DNA from: Rubrivivax sp.
GTDB lineage: Bacteria > Pseudomonadota > Gammaproteobacteria > Burkholderiales > Burkholderiaceae_C
Assembly: GCA_019635315.1 (NCBI GenBank)
Contig: JAHBZT010000001.1
Location: 1,038,001 to 1,102,000 of the forward strand
Length of the DNA: 64,000 nt
Direction of reading: 5' to 3'
Shown here: piece after piece, positions 42,853-51,736 of the stretch
How positions within the stretch are numbered: position 1 is the stretch's first letter
Layout of the letters: each line of letters opens with the position of its first letter
Notes under the pieces: generated by a model
Database searches by the model: none
The model's input: the letters and a program-made list of their open reading frames with translations, nothing else
What the model was told of the DNA's origin: nothing
Position numbers and translations under genes: made by a program

Positions 42853-43296
42853 ATGCCGACGACGCCGAACGATCCGCCCGACCGCGACCGCCGCCGCGCC
42901 ACCCTGGTCGTGCTGGGCTTGGCCGGCGCGGCCGCCGCGCTGCCGCTGGTCGGCTGCGACCGTCCCGACGCCACCGAGGTCGTCAGCCTGGACGAGGCGC
43001 GGGCGGCGCACGAGTCCGGCCAGGCGCTGCTGATCGACATCCGCGAGCCGGAGGAACACGCCACCGGCGTGGCGGCCGGCGCGCTGCTGCTGCCGATGCG
43101 CCAGCTGGCGCAGCGCGCGCAGGAGATCCCGACCGACCCTGCCAAGCCGGTGCTGCTGATCTGCAATACGCAGAACCGCTCGCGCGCCACGCTGCGTGCG
43201 CTGCGCGAACACGGCTATGCGCATGTGCGCTACGTGCACGGCGGCATGTCCGAGTGGGCGCGTCGCGGCTGGCCGATGGTGGCGCCGTCGCGCTGA
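42853..43296 (+). CDS. Rhodanese-domain lipoprotein
   Basis: This is a 147-residue protein. The N-terminus has an RDRRR stretch, a hydrophobic segment and lipobox PLVGC (C35), so it is likely a lipoprotein, possibly Tat-exported. A single rhodanese domain follows (VSLDEARAAHESGQALLIDIREPEEH) with the active-site loop LICNTQNRS (C104). It could transfer sulfane sulfur or detoxify cyanide or thiosulfate in the periplasm. Start: GGGAGAGACCG before the ATG. It lies between cbbR and a CoA-transferase gene. Confidence 0.85.
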   Translation: MPTTPNDPPDRDRRRATLVVLGLAGAAAALPLVGCDRPDATEVVSLDEARAAHESGQALLIDIREPEEHATGVAAGALLLPMRQLAQRAQEIPTDPAKPVLLICNTQNRSRATLRALREHGYAHVRYVHGGMSEWARRGWPMVAPSR

Positions 43297-43362
43297 GGGC
43301 CGGCGCGGCCAGGCGCGGCAGCGCGCCACAATCGGGCCCGCCCGAACGACACCGGCGCCCCG

Positions 43363-44661
43363 ATGGACCCCACCGACAAGAGAGCCGACGAGAAGCCTGA
43401 CGTGGCCGGTCCGCTTGCCGGCCTGCGCCCGACCGCACGAGATGCGGCCGGGCCGTCGGCAGGCAGCGAACCGTCCGCAGTGGACGGTCCGCTGTCCGGC
43501 CTCCGCATCCTGGAGCTCGGCCAGCTGATCGCCGGGCCCTTCGCCGCGAAGACGCTGGCCGACTTCGGCGCCGACGTGATCAAGGTCGAGCCGCCGGGCG
43601 AACAGGGGCAGGGCGGCGACCCGCTGCGCAAGTGGCGGCTGCTGAAGGACGGCACCTCGGTCTGGTGGCAGGTGCAGTCGCGCAACAAGCGCTCGGTCGC
43701 ACTGGACCTGAAGGACCGCGACGACGTTGCCGTGGTGCGCGCGCTGGCGCTGCAGGCCGACGTGCTGGTCGAGAATTTCCGCCCCGGCGCGCTGGAAGGC
43801 TTCGGGCTGGACCCCGCGCAGCTGATGGCCGCCAACCCCAAGCTGATCGTGCTGCGCATCAGTGGCTACGGCCAGACCGGGCCCTACCGCGACAAGCCCG
43901 GCTTCGGCGTCGTCGCCGAGGCCATGGGCGGCCTGCGCCACCTGACCGCCGAGCCCGGCCGCACGCCGGTGCGCGTGGGCGTGAGCATCGGCGACACGCT
44001 GGCGGCGCTGCACGGCGTGATCGGCGTGCTGATGGCGCTGCACGAACGCCAGCGCAGCGGCCGCGGGCAGGTCGTAGACGTCGCGCTGTACGAGGCGGTC
44101 TTCAACTGCATGGAGAGCCTGCTGCCCGAATACAGCGCCTTCGGCGCGGTGCGCCAGCCGGCCGGCAGCGCGCTGCCCGGCATCGCGCCGAGCAACGCCT
44201 ACCGCTGCGCCGACGGTCATGTGCTGGTCGCCGGCAACGGCGACAGCATCTTCCGCCGCCTGATGCAGGCCATCGCGCGGCCCGACCTGGCCGCCGACCC
44301 GGCGCTGGCCGACAACACCGGCCGCGTCGCGCGCGTGGCCGAGATCGACGCCGCGATCGAGTCCTGGACCGCGCCGCGCCGGGTGGCCGAGGTGCTGGCC
44401 GCACTGGACGCCGCGCAGGTGCCGGCCGGCCGCATCCATACGGTGGCCGACATCGCCGCCGACCCGCATTACCGTGCACGCGGGATGATCGAACGCGTCA
44501 CGCTGGCCGACGGCAGCACGCTCGAGGTGCCGGGCATCGTGCCCAAGCTCTCGCGCACGCCGGGTGCGATCCGCCGCCCGGCGCCGGCCCTGGGGGAACA
44601 CACCGACGAGGTGCGGCGCGAACTGGACCACCCGCCGCCGGCCCCGGCCCCCGAGGGCTGA
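43363..44661 (+). CDS. CaiB/BaiF family (type III) CoA-transferase
   Basis: This is a 432-residue enzyme that moves CoA between carboxylic acids. Family features are LSGLRILELGQLIAGPFAAKTLADFGADVIKVEPP (about 45-80), NKRSVALDLKD, ENFRPGALEGFGLDP, SGYGQTGPYRDKPGFGVVAEAMGG and the catalytic Asp D211 in VSIGDTLAAL. The distal half has DVALYEAVFNCMESLLPEY and PAGRIHTVADIAADPHYRARGMIERV. The first 45 residues are a variable extension with an internal duplication (GPLAGLR and GPLSGLR). The substrate is unknown. It probably acts in catabolism of a branched or aromatic acid. Confidence 0.9.
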   Translation: MDPTDKRADEKPDVAGPLAGLRPTARDAAGPSAGSEPSAVDGPLSGLRILELGQLIAGPFAAKTLADFGADVIKVEPPGEQGQGGDPLRKWRLLKDGTSVWWQVQSRNKRSVALDLKDRDDVAVVRALALQADVLVENFRPGALEGFGLDPAQLMAANPKLIVLRISGYGQTGPYRDKPGFGVVAEAMGGLRHLTAEPGRTPVRVGVSIGDTLAALHGVIGVLMALHERQRSGRGQVVDVALYEAVFNCMESLLPEYSAFGAVRQPAGSALPGIAPSNAYRCADGHVLVAGNGDSIFRRLMQAIARPDLAADPALADNTGRVARVAEIDAAIESWTAPRRVAEVLAALDAAQVPAGRIHTVADIAADPHYRARGMIERVTLADGSTLEVPGIVPKLSRTPGAIRRPAPALGEHTDEVRRELDHPPPAPAPEG

Positions 44662-44697
44662 GACCGCGCAACGGGCCGCTGCAGCCGGGCGGCCGCG

Positions 44698-46389
44698 TCA
44701 GCTGCGCGGCCCTAGCGCCTCCAACACGTCGCGCAGCATCGCGTCGGCCAGCGCGCCCTTGGCGTGCACGGCCTTCCTCGCGCCTTCGGCGAGCAGCAGC
44801 TCGGCCTCCTCGGCATTCGGCGCACGCACGACGACCGGGATCGCCGGGTTCAGCGTGCGCGCGGTCTGGATCATCGGCCGCACGTCGGTGCTCTCCGACG
44901 CGGCGACGACCAGCAGCCCGGCCTCGGCGATATGCGCCTGCACCAGCACCATCGGGTCGGCGGCGTCGCCGGAGACCGCCGGCACGCCCTCGGCGCGCAG
45001 CGCCTCGACCCGCTCGCGGTTCTGCTCGACGACGATGAAGGGCACGTCGCGCGCCGCCAGCGCCGCCGCGATGCCGCGGCCGACGGCGCCGTAGCCGACC
45101 AGCACGACCTGGCGCGCCAGGTACCTGCGGTCGGTGCTCATCGGCAGTTCGGCCAGCGGGTCGTCGCGCGCCTCCAGCCGCCGCGCCACCGCCGAGCGGC
45201 GCAGGATCCACTGCCGCGCCGGCTCGACGGCGGAGAACAGCAGCGGGTTGAGCGCGATCGACAGCAGCGCGCCGGCGACGACCAGGCTGCTCGCCTCCAC
45301 CGGCAGCACGCCCAGGCTGCCGCCCAGCGCGACCAGGATGAACGAGAACTCGCCGATCTGCGCCAGGCTCACCGACACCGTCAGCGCCGCGTTCAGCGGG
45401 TAGCGGAAGGCCAGCACCAGCGCCGCCGCGGCGAGCGACTTGCCGACCATGATGATCAGCGTCACCGCCAGCACCTGGCCCGGCCGCTGCAGCAGCACGC
45501 CGGGGTCGAACAGCATGCCGACCGAGACGAAGAACAGCACCGCGAAGGCGTCGCGGAAGGGCAGCGACTGCTCGGCGGCGCGCTGGCTGAAGTCGCTCTC
45601 GCGCAGCACCAGCCCGGCGAAGAAGGCGCCCAGCGCGACCGACACGCCGAACAGCGCCGACGCGCCATAGGCGATGCCCACCGCGACCGCGATGACCGCC
45701 AGCGTGAACAGCTCGCGCGAGCCCGTCTTGCCGATCTGCCACAGCAGCCAGGGCAGCACGCGGCGGCCCACCAGCAGCATCAGCGCGACGAAGGCGGCCA
45801 CCGCCAGCAGCGTCTGCGCCAGCGTCAGCCACAGGCTGTCGTCGCTGCCTGCGCGGCGCCCGGCGGCCAGTTCCACCAGCGCCGGCAGCAGCACCAGCAC
45901 CAGCACCATCGCGAGGTCCTCGACAATCAGCCAGCCGACCGCGATGCGGCCGTTCTGCGTCTCCAGCAGGCCGCGCGATTCCAGCGCGCGCAGCAGCACC
46001 ACGGTGCTGGCCACCGACAGCGAGATGCCGAAGACCAGCGCGCCGGCCAGCGACCAGCCCCACCACAGCGCCAGTCCGGCGCCCAGCAGCGTGGCCACCG
46101 CCATCTGCACCACGGCACCGGGGATCGCGATCCTGCGCACGCGCAGCAGCTCGCCGATCGAGAAGTGCAGCCCGACGCCGAACATCAGCAGCATCACGCC
46201 GATCTCGGCAAGCTGGGTCGCCAGGTCGACGTCGGCGACGAAGCCCGGCGTGTGCGGCCCCAGCACCACGCCGGCCAGCAGGTAGCCCACCAGCGCCGGC
46301 AGCCCGAGTCGCGAGCACAGGAAGCCGAAGACCAGCGACAAGCCCAGCGCCGCGGCCAGCGTCACGATCAGCGGCATGTGGGCGTGCAT
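44698..46389 (-). CDS. Kef-type K+/H+ antiporter with RCK domain (YbaL-like)
   Basis: This is a 563-residue membrane protein. About 12 helices of the CPA2 (Na_H_exchanger) fold start MPLIVTLAAALGLSLVFGFLCSRLGLPALVGYLLAG, with the conserved pair VDLATQLAEIGVMLLMFGVGLHF and GWLIVEDLAMVLV. They are followed by a TrkA-N domain (QVVLVGYGAVGRGIAAALAAR, from about residue 420) that binds NAD(H) and senses ligands. No TrkA-C domain is seen. It is likely a potassium efflux system used in pH or electrophile stress. Met at 46377 is an alternative start. It is downstream of the NhaP2-type antiporter on the same strand. Confidence 0.9.
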   Translation of the reverse strand: MHAHMPLIVTLAAALGLSLVFGFLCSRLGLPALVGYLLAGVVLGPHTPGFVADVDLATQLAEIGVMLLMFGVGLHFSIGELLRVRRIAIPGAVVQMAVATLLGAGLALWWGWSLAGALVFGISLSVASTVVLLRALESRGLLETQNGRIAVGWLIVEDLAMVLVLVLLPALVELAAGRRAGSDDSLWLTLAQTLLAVAAFVALMLLVGRRVLPWLLWQIGKTGSRELFTLAVIAVAVGIAYGASALFGVSVALGAFFAGLVLRESDFSQRAAEQSLPFRDAFAVLFFVSVGMLFDPGVLLQRPGQVLAVTLIIMVGKSLAAAALVLAFRYPLNAALTVSVSLAQIGEFSFILVALGGSLGVLPVEASSLVVAGALLSIALNPLLFSAVEPARQWILRRSAVARRLEARDDPLAELPMSTDRRYLARQVVLVGYGAVGRGIAAALAARDVPFIVVEQNRERVEALRAEGVPAVSGDAADPMVLVQAHIAEAGLLVVAASESTDVRPMIQTARTLNPAIPVVVRAPNAEEAELLLAEGARKAVHAKGALADAMLRDVLEALGPRS

Positions 46390-46512
46390 GGGCGCGAGTA
46401 TCGCGGCGAAGCCGTGCGTGACCGAGGCGCACGGTTCGCGGCACCCATGCCGCTGCGGTCGCTCGGGGAGGCGTTCGGCGCCCGGCAAACCCGGATCGCG
46501 CGCACCCTGCCG

Positions 46513-48000
46513 TCAGCCGTCGCGCAGCCCCAGTCCGACCCGTGTGATGCGGCCTTCGTGCACTTCGCGCACGACGAGAACCGCATGGCCGAGCCGAACG
46601 CTGTCGCCGGCCACCGGCGGCCGGCGCAGCGCCTCGACCATCCACTGCGCCAGCGGCAGCGCGGCATGCGCCGGCGGCGGCAGGTCGTAGAACTCGCACA
46701 GCTGCGCCACCGGCGTCGCCGGGTCGATCGCGAAGTCGCGGAAGACGCGGCGCTGCTGCACCTCGTCGTCCGCTGGCGGCAGCGCGACGCCGAGCCGGCG
46801 CGCCGCGAGGCCTATCGTCGATCCCTGGGCGACCAGCGACACCAGCACGACGACGAAGGCGACGTTGAACAGCAGCCCGGCCTGCGGCACGCCGGCCAGC
46901 AGCGGGAACAGCGCCAGCACGATGGGCACCGCGCCGCGCAGCCCGACCCAGGAGATGAACCAGACCTCGCGCGCGCTGAAGTGGAAGGGCCACAGGCACA
47001 GCCAGACCGCGATCGGCCGCGCCACCAGCATCAGCGCCAGCGCGACGCCCAGCGCCGGCACCAGCGTCGCGAGCAGGTTCGACGGCGTGACCAGCAGACC
47101 GAGCAGCAGGAACATGCCGGCCTGCGCCAGCCAGGCATAGCCGTCCATCGCCGCCAGCGTCGGCTGCACCGCCTGCGCGGCGCGGTTGGCGACGACGAGC
47201 CCGAACAGGTAGACGGCCAGGAAGCCCGAACCGCCGAGCAGCCCGGTGGCGCCGAACAGCGCCAGCCCGGCGGCGCAGACCAGCAGCGCCAGGATGCCGC
47301 CGCCGGCGTCGTGCGACGCGATGCGTGGCAGCAGCGCCGCGAGCAGGAAGCCGCCGGCGATGCCCAGCAGCGCGCCCCAGCCGAACTGCCGGCCGAAGGA
47401 CAGCGCCATGTCGCCCAGCGCGGACAGCGCGGCGCCGCCCTCGCCGCCGCTGCCGCCGGCGGTGCTGCCCAGCACCAGCGCGATGAAGGCCAGCGTCAGG
47501 TAGACCGCCATCGGGTCGTTGACGCCGGACTCGATCTCCAGCGTCGCCGCGACGCGCTCGTTGAGCGTGACGCCCGAGCGCGTGAGCAGCGCAAACACCG
47601 CCGCGGCGTCGGTGGAGCCGACGATGGCCCCCAGCAGCAGCGCGATCTTCCACTCCAGCCCGACGAAGAGCATGCCGGCGGCGGCGGTCAGCGCGGCGCT
47701 GAGGACCACGCCCACGGTGGCCAGCAGCGCCGCCGGCCTGAGCCCGGTGCGGAAGGTCGCGTAGGCCGTGCGCAGGCCGCCGTCGAGCAGGATGATGGCC
47801 AGCGCCACGTTGCCGACCCAGAAGCTCAGCGTGTAGTCGTCGAAGCGGAAGCCGCCGAGCCCTTCCTCGCCGGCCAGGATGCCGGTGAGCAGGAAGACGA
47901 CCAGGAAGCTGAACCCGACGCGCACCGAGAACAGACCGGCGACGACGCTGACGAAGACCAGGGCGCCGGCGCCGAGCAGCGGGAGGTTGACGAAGTCCAT
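46513..48000 (-). CDS. K+/H+ antiporter, NhaP2/CvrA type
   Basis: This is a 495-residue CPA1-family antiporter. Membrane helices begin NLPLLGAGALVFVSVVAGLFSVRVG. LTGILAGEEGLGGFRFDDYT, GSTDAAAVFALLTRSG and ESGVNDPMAVYLT carry the essential Asp residues. The C-terminal cytoplasmic domain with DEVQQRRVFRDFAI and LRDG end is like the TrkA-C part of CvrA. It exchanges K+ (or Rb+, Na+) for H+. A ribosome site is not evident before the chosen ATG. It sits between the Kef-type gene and a tandem universal stress protein, suggesting a stress-response group. Confidence 0.87.
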   Translation of the reverse strand: MDFVNLPLLGAGALVFVSVVAGLFSVRVGFSFLVVFLLTGILAGEEGLGGFRFDDYTLSFWVGNVALAIILLDGGLRTAYATFRTGLRPAALLATVGVVLSAALTAAAGMLFVGLEWKIALLLGAIVGSTDAAAVFALLTRSGVTLNERVAATLEIESGVNDPMAVYLTLAFIALVLGSTAGGSGGEGGAALSALGDMALSFGRQFGWGALLGIAGGFLLAALLPRIASHDAGGGILALLVCAAGLALFGATGLLGGSGFLAVYLFGLVVANRAAQAVQPTLAAMDGYAWLAQAGMFLLLGLLVTPSNLLATLVPALGVALALMLVARPIAVWLCLWPFHFSAREVWFISWVGLRGAVPIVLALFPLLAGVPQAGLLFNVAFVVVLVSLVAQGSTIGLAARRLGVALPPADDEVQQRRVFRDFAIDPATPVAQLCEFYDLPPPAHAALPLAQWMVEALRRPPVAGDSVRLGHAVLVVREVHEGRITRVGLGLRDG

Positions 48001-48162
48001 GGTCGGTGCGGGGCGGTCGGCCGCGGGCTGAGGGCAGCGCCGCGGTGGCGGAGGCGGTGCGGACGGGGAGGGGCAGACGGTGAAGCGCCGCGGGACGAGC
48101 CCGGTGGTGGCGCGCACGGGGGGTGCTGGCCGGGCGGCGCCCGGCAGGGGCTCAGCCGGCGA

Positions 48163-49071
48163 TCATGCCTCGCCCTCCGCGGTCGCGATCAGCACGTCGG
48201 CGCTGCATTCGGCGATCACCATGCGCGTGGTGCTGCCCAGCAGCAGCGCCTCCACCGCGTCGCGGCCCTGGCGACCGACGACGACGAGGTCGGCGTCGAG
48301 CGCCTGCTCGGCCTCGGCGATCTGCATCCAGGCATCGGCGCCGTCGGGCGCCAGCAGCTGCACGCGCGCCGGGTCCAGCCCGGCGGCACCGGCCAGCGCC
48401 TGCAGCTGCGCACGCGCGTCGCCGCGCACCGCCTCGCGGTAGCGCGCCAGCGCGCTGTCGGCCACGCCGGCCAGCCGCAGCTGGCTCTCCATCGGCACCG
48501 TGACCGCATGCAGCAGCACCACGTCCGCCGCCGGCGCGACGCGCAGCGCCTGGGCCAGCGACACCGCGCTGAAGCGCGAGAAGTCGACCGCGACGATGAC
48601 GCGCCGGTACGGCGCGCGTGGCGGCGTGCGCACCATCAGCACCGGCGGCGCCGACCGGCGCGCCAGGTGCTCGGCCGTGCTGCCCAGCAATTGGCGGCGC
48701 AGGAAGCCGGCGCCGCGCGTGCCGCAGACCACGAGGTCGGCACGCACGCGCGCCGCCTCGGCGCCGATCGCGTCGACGACGCGGCCGCTGGCCAGGCGGG
48801 TGTCGACCTGCAGGCCGGCATGCGCCGCGGCCAGCGCGCCGGCCAGCGCCTGCAGCCGGCGCTCGGCCTCGGCGCGCAGCGCCGCCTCGGCGTCGCCCTC
48901 GAGCCAGCGGCGCAGCTGGTCCAGCGCCCCCGCGCCGAGCGCGTGCACCAGCGTCAGCGCGGCGCCGTCGGCCGCGGCCAGTGCCGCACCGCGCCCGGCG
49001 GCATGGCGCGCCGGCGCCGACAGGTCGGTGGCGACCAGCAGGGCGCGCAGCCGGGAGCGGGAAGCGATCAT
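48163..49071 (-). CDS. Tandem universal stress protein (two UspA domains)
   Basis: This is a 302-residue cytoplasmic protein with two Usp domains. Domain 1 runs from LRALLVATDLSAPARHAAGRG to the ATP-loop GTRGAGFLRRQLLGSTAEHL. Domain 2 runs from YRRVIVAVDFSRFSAVSLAQ to VVGRQGRDAVEALLLGSTTRMV. Both carry the G-x2-G-x9-G(S/T) ATP-binding pattern, so it is likely an ATP-binding Usp. It lies upstream of the antiporter genes in the same orientation. A function in salt or stress adaptation is inferred. Confidence 0.9.
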   Translation of the reverse strand: MIASRSRLRALLVATDLSAPARHAAGRGAALAAADGAALTLVHALGAGALDQLRRWLEGDAEAALRAEAERRLQALAGALAAAHAGLQVDTRLASGRVVDAIGAEAARVRADLVVCGTRGAGFLRRQLLGSTAEHLARRSAPPVLMVRTPPRAPYRRVIVAVDFSRFSAVSLAQALRVAPAADVVLLHAVTVPMESQLRLAGVADSALARYREAVRGDARAQLQALAGAAGLDPARVQLLAPDGADAWMQIAEAEQALDADLVVVGRQGRDAVEALLLGSTTRMVIAECSADVLIATAEGEA

Positions 49072-49164
49072 GTCGATGTCGGTGTGGAGGGCGCCGCCGC
49101 AACGCGGCACAGGCGCGAGCGTACCGCGGCGCGCGGCGGCCGCCTCCGATCGTGGGGGTGCGCC

Positions 49165-49193
49165 TTGACAGCCCCCGGTGCAGCACCTATCCG
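49165..49193 (+). promoter_or_regulatory. Sigma-70 type promoter for the PEP-CTERM gene
   Basis: A perfect -35 TTGACA (49165-49170) and a -10 TATCCG (49188-49193) are 17 bases apart on the plus strand. They are about 82 bases before the ATG of the PEP-CTERM protein. Confidence 0.65.
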
Positions 49194-49274
49194 TTGCTCG
49201 AGGCACCAGGCAGCACGGTGCGCGAGGATCGATCCGACGAGGCGCCGCGAGATGCGCGGCGAAGGAGGGCGCGC

Positions 49275-49802
49275 ATGAGCAGCCTGAACCGCTTCGGCGA
49301 CCCGCGCAGCGCGCTGCGCCCGCTCGCCGCCACCCTGCTGCTGGCGCTCGCCGCGCCGGTCGGGGCCGAGACCGAGTCCATCACCGGGCCCATCGGCAGC
49401 GACACCGCCCACACGTTCGCGCATGCCGCGGTGCCGGGCGCGGTGGCGATGAGTTTCCACTTCGCCGGCGGCTTCGCGCCCATGTACCCCGATACCGAGA
49501 CGCACACGGTGGTCGTCGTCTTCGAGTGGGGGCCGACGCCGGCCGGCCCCTGGACGGCGAGCCCGGACCATGTCAAGTCGGTGCCCGGCGGCACGACCGC
49601 CTTCTTCGACACCGGCGTCTTCAGCACGCCGGGCGAGGCGCCGTTCGTGCAGCTGCACTTCTACGCCGGCGGCCTGATGTTCGTCAGCGGCGCCTTCGAC
49701 CATGTCTCGGTGGTGCCGGAGCCAGCGACCGCGGCGCTGTGGCTGGCCGGGCTCGCCGGGCTGGCCGGCGCGCTGCGGCGGCGCGCGGCGCGGGCCGACT
49801 GA
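49275..49802 (+). CDS. PEP-CTERM sorting-domain protein
   Basis: This is a 175-residue exported protein. The N-terminus has a signal peptide (LRPLAATLLLALAAPVGA). The body is a small beta-rich domain (DTAHTFAHAAVPGAVAMSFHFAGGFAP and WTASPDHVKSVPGGTTAFFDTG). The C-terminus is a classic PEP-CTERM signal: VPEPATAALWLAGLAGLAG followed by RRRAARAD. That predicts cleavage and surface sorting by an exosortase encoded elsewhere. The ribosome site AAGGAGGGCGCGC is strong and a good promoter lies upstream. The function of the body is unknown. Confidence 0.92.
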   Translation: MSSLNRFGDPRSALRPLAATLLLALAAPVGAETESITGPIGSDTAHTFAHAAVPGAVAMSFHFAGGFAPMYPDTETHTVVVVFEWGPTPAGPWTASPDHVKSVPGGTTAFFDTGVFSTPGEAPFVQLHFYAGGLMFVSGAFDHVSVVPEPATAALWLAGLAGLAGALRRRAARAD

Positions 49803-49838
49803 GCGGCTGCCGGGCGCGGCTCAGAGGGTGAGCGGTCA

Positions 49839-49860
49839 TCCCATGCGCAGGTGCATGGGA
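49839..49860. terminator. Hairpin between convergent genes
   Basis: An 8-bp perfect stem TCCCATGC / GCATGGGA with a 6-nt loop lies between the PEP-CTERM gene and the convergent IclR gene. It could serve as a two-way terminator. There is no T-tract. Confidence 0.5.
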
Positions 49861-49875
49861 GGGCTGCTCACACGC

Positions 49876-50646
49876 TCAAGCCGCCGGCCGCCAGCCCAGC
49901 CGCGCCGACAGCGCGGCGGCGGCGCTGCGCAGCGCACGCGCCGTCTGGCCGTCGGGCGCGCTGTCCAGCGTCGCGCTCGGGCCGATCGCGGTGAGCGCCA
50001 GCGCCAGCGCGCCGCTGCCGTCGAAGACCGGCGCGGCGACCGCGCTGATGCCCGGCAGCAGCCGGTCCTGCACGCGCGCCAGGCCCTCGGCACGCACCTG
50101 CGCGAGCTGCGCCTCGAGGTCGGCGTCGCCGGCGTCGGCCGGCTCGGCGCGCAGCAGCGGCCGCACGCGCGCACGCGGCAGGTGGGCCGCGAACAGCAGC
50201 CCCGACGCGGTATGGCGCAGGCTCATCACGGTGCCGTGGCGCATCGAGACATAGACCGCGCTGGCCGGCCGCGCTACGCGCACGATGGTCGCGCCGCGGC
50301 TGCCCCACACCGCGATGGCCACCGTGTGGCCGGTCTCGGCGGCCAGGCGCTCGATCTCCGCGCCGGCCAGCGCCAGCGGGTCCAGCTGCTGCAGGCTGAT
50401 CAGCCCCAGCTGCATGGCCAAAGGCCCCAGGCCGTAGCGGCCGCTGGCCGGGTCCTGCTCGATCAGCCCGAGCTTGCCGAAGCTCACCAGGTAGGGGTGC
50501 GCCTTGGCCGGCGCCATGCCGGCCTCGGCGGCCAGCTCCTTGAGCGGCAGCGCGCGGCCGTGGTGGGCCAGCGCGCGCAGCAGCGCGCCGCCGACCTCGA
50601 TGCTCTGGATGCCGCGCTGGGCGCCGGACGGGGCTTCGTTCGCCAT
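49876..50646 (-). CDS. IclR family transcriptional regulator (homogentisate cluster)
   Basis: This is a 256-residue regulator. A winged helix-turn-helix (about 12-75: IQSIEVGGALLRALAHHGRALPLKELAAEAGMAPAKAHPYLVSFGKLGLIEQD) is joined to an IclR effector domain (YGLGPLAMQLG to ALTAIGP). It diverges from the MBL/monooxygenase/hmgA/fahA operon. A palindromic site 14 bases before its start also covers the promoter of that operon, so it probably represses both. The ligand is likely homogentisate or a related aromatic acid (inference). Confidence 0.9.
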   Translation of the reverse strand: MANEAPSGAQRGIQSIEVGGALLRALAHHGRALPLKELAAEAGMAPAKAHPYLVSFGKLGLIEQDPASGRYGLGPLAMQLGLISLQQLDPLALAGAEIERLAAETGHTVAIAVWGSRGATIVRVARPASAVYVSMRHGTVMSLRHTASGLLFAAHLPRARVRPLLRAEPADAGDADLEAQLAQVRAEGLARVQDRLLPGISAVAAPVFDGSGALALALTAIGPSATLDSAPDGQTARALRSAAAALSARLGWRPAA

Positions 50647-50655
50647 GCCGCGAGT

Positions 50656-50684
50656 TTGACTAAACCGAACGGATTAGACAATAG
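50656..50684 (+). promoter_or_regulatory. Promoter of the homogentisate operon
   Basis: On the plus strand -35 TTGACT (50656-50661) and -10 CAATAG (50679-50684) are 17 bases apart. The -10 is poor, which suits a promoter that needs help or is repressed. The IclR operator lies between them. Confidence 0.45.
50660..50677. promoter_or_regulatory. IclR-type operator
   Basis: The 18-bp dyad CTAAACCGAACGGATTAG pairs at 14 of 18 positions (CTAA-w-CCG-n2-CGG-w-TTAG). It lies inside the -35/-10 spacer of the homogentisate operon and 14 bases from the IclR start, ideal for repression in both directions. Confidence 0.6.
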
Positions 50685-50759
50685 CGAATTCACGCGCTAC
50701 CATCGCGGCTCCGTCCGCCGACCGCCGCGGACCGTTCCACCGCACGGAGCCGCCGTCCC

Positions 50760-51716
50760 ATGAGCAAAGCCTTCGCCAGCCAGGCCGACCTGCAGGACAA
50801 GCAGGTCAGCTTCACGAAGCTGTCCGACCATGCCTGGGCCTACACCGCCGAGGGCGACCCCAATACCGGCGTCGTGGTCGGCGACGACGCGGTGATGGTG
50901 ATCGACACCCAGGCCACGCCGGTGATGGCCGGGGACGTCATCCGCCGCATCCGCGAGGTGACCGACAAGCCCATCAGGTACGTGGTGCTGAGTCACTACC
51001 ACGCGGTGCGCGTGCTCGGCGCCAGCGCCTACCGGCCCGAGCACATCATCGCCAGCGAGGACACGCTGAGCCTGATCCGCGAGCGCGGCGAGCAGGACAA
51101 GGCCAGCGAGATCGGCCGCTTCCCGCGCCTGTTCCGCAACGTCGAGAGCGTGCCCCCCGGGCTGACCTGGCCGACGATGACCTTCACCGGGAAGATGACC
51201 CTGTGGCTGGGAAGGCTGGAGGTGCAGCTGATCCAGCTCGGCCGCGGCCACACCAAGGGCGACACGGTGGTCTGGCTGCCGCAGGAGAAGATCCTCTTCA
51301 GCGGCGACCTCGTGGAGTTCGACGCCACGCCCTATGCCGGCGACGCCTACTTCAGCGACTGGCCGCAGACGCTGGACAACATCGCCGCGCTCCAGCCGCA
51401 GAAGCTGGTGCCCGGCCGCGGCGCGGCGCTGGTCACGCCCGAGCAGGTGGCCGCCGGGCTGGCCGGCACGCGGGCCTTCGTCGCCGACGTCTTCGCCGCG
51501 GTGCAGGCCGGCGCCGCCGCCGGCAAGGACCTCAAGACCGTCTACCGCGAGACCCTGGCCGCGGTGCGGCCGAAGTACGGCCACTGGGTCATCTTCGACC
51601 ACTGCATGCCCTTCGACGTGACGCGCGCCTACGACGAGGCCACCGCGCACCGCGACCCGCGCATCTGGACCGCCGAGCGCGACATCGAGATGTGGAAGGC
51701 GCTGGAAGGCGCCTGA
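50760..51716 (+). CDS. MBL-fold protein with altered metal motif (homogentisate cluster)
   Basis: This is a 318-residue cytoplasmic MBL-fold protein. Strands around VGDDAVMVIDTQATPV and LSHYHAVRVLG are clear, but the usual HxHxDH reads H79-Y80-H81-A82-V83-R84. The Asp and second-metal His are therefore lost. The distal LGRGHTKGDTVVWLP and LFSGDLVEFDATPY keep His and Asp residues. The C-terminal FDHCMPFDVTRAYDE is specific to this subgroup. It could bind one metal or act without hydrolysis. It is the first gene of the hmg operon, so a ring-fission or lactone step is possible. Confidence 0.82.
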   Translation: MSKAFASQADLQDKQVSFTKLSDHAWAYTAEGDPNTGVVVGDDAVMVIDTQATPVMAGDVIRRIREVTDKPIRYVVLSHYHAVRVLGASAYRPEHIIASEDTLSLIRERGEQDKASEIGRFPRLFRNVESVPPGLTWPTMTFTGKMTLWLGRLEVQLIQLGRGHTKGDTVVWLPQEKILFSGDLVEFDATPYAGDAYFSDWPQTLDNIAALQPQKLVPGRGAALVTPEQVAAGLAGTRAFVADVFAAVQAGAAAGKDLKTVYRETLAAVRPKYGHWVIFDHCMPFDVTRAYDEATAHRDPRIWTAERDIEMWKALEGA

Positions 51717-51736
51717 CGGCGCGGGGAGCCGGGGCA

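Noticed and set aside
44764-49278. Very long open frame antisense to the antiporter and Usp genes (about 1500 codons)
   Set aside because: Same reason: a shadow frame with no domain, opposite three clear genes.
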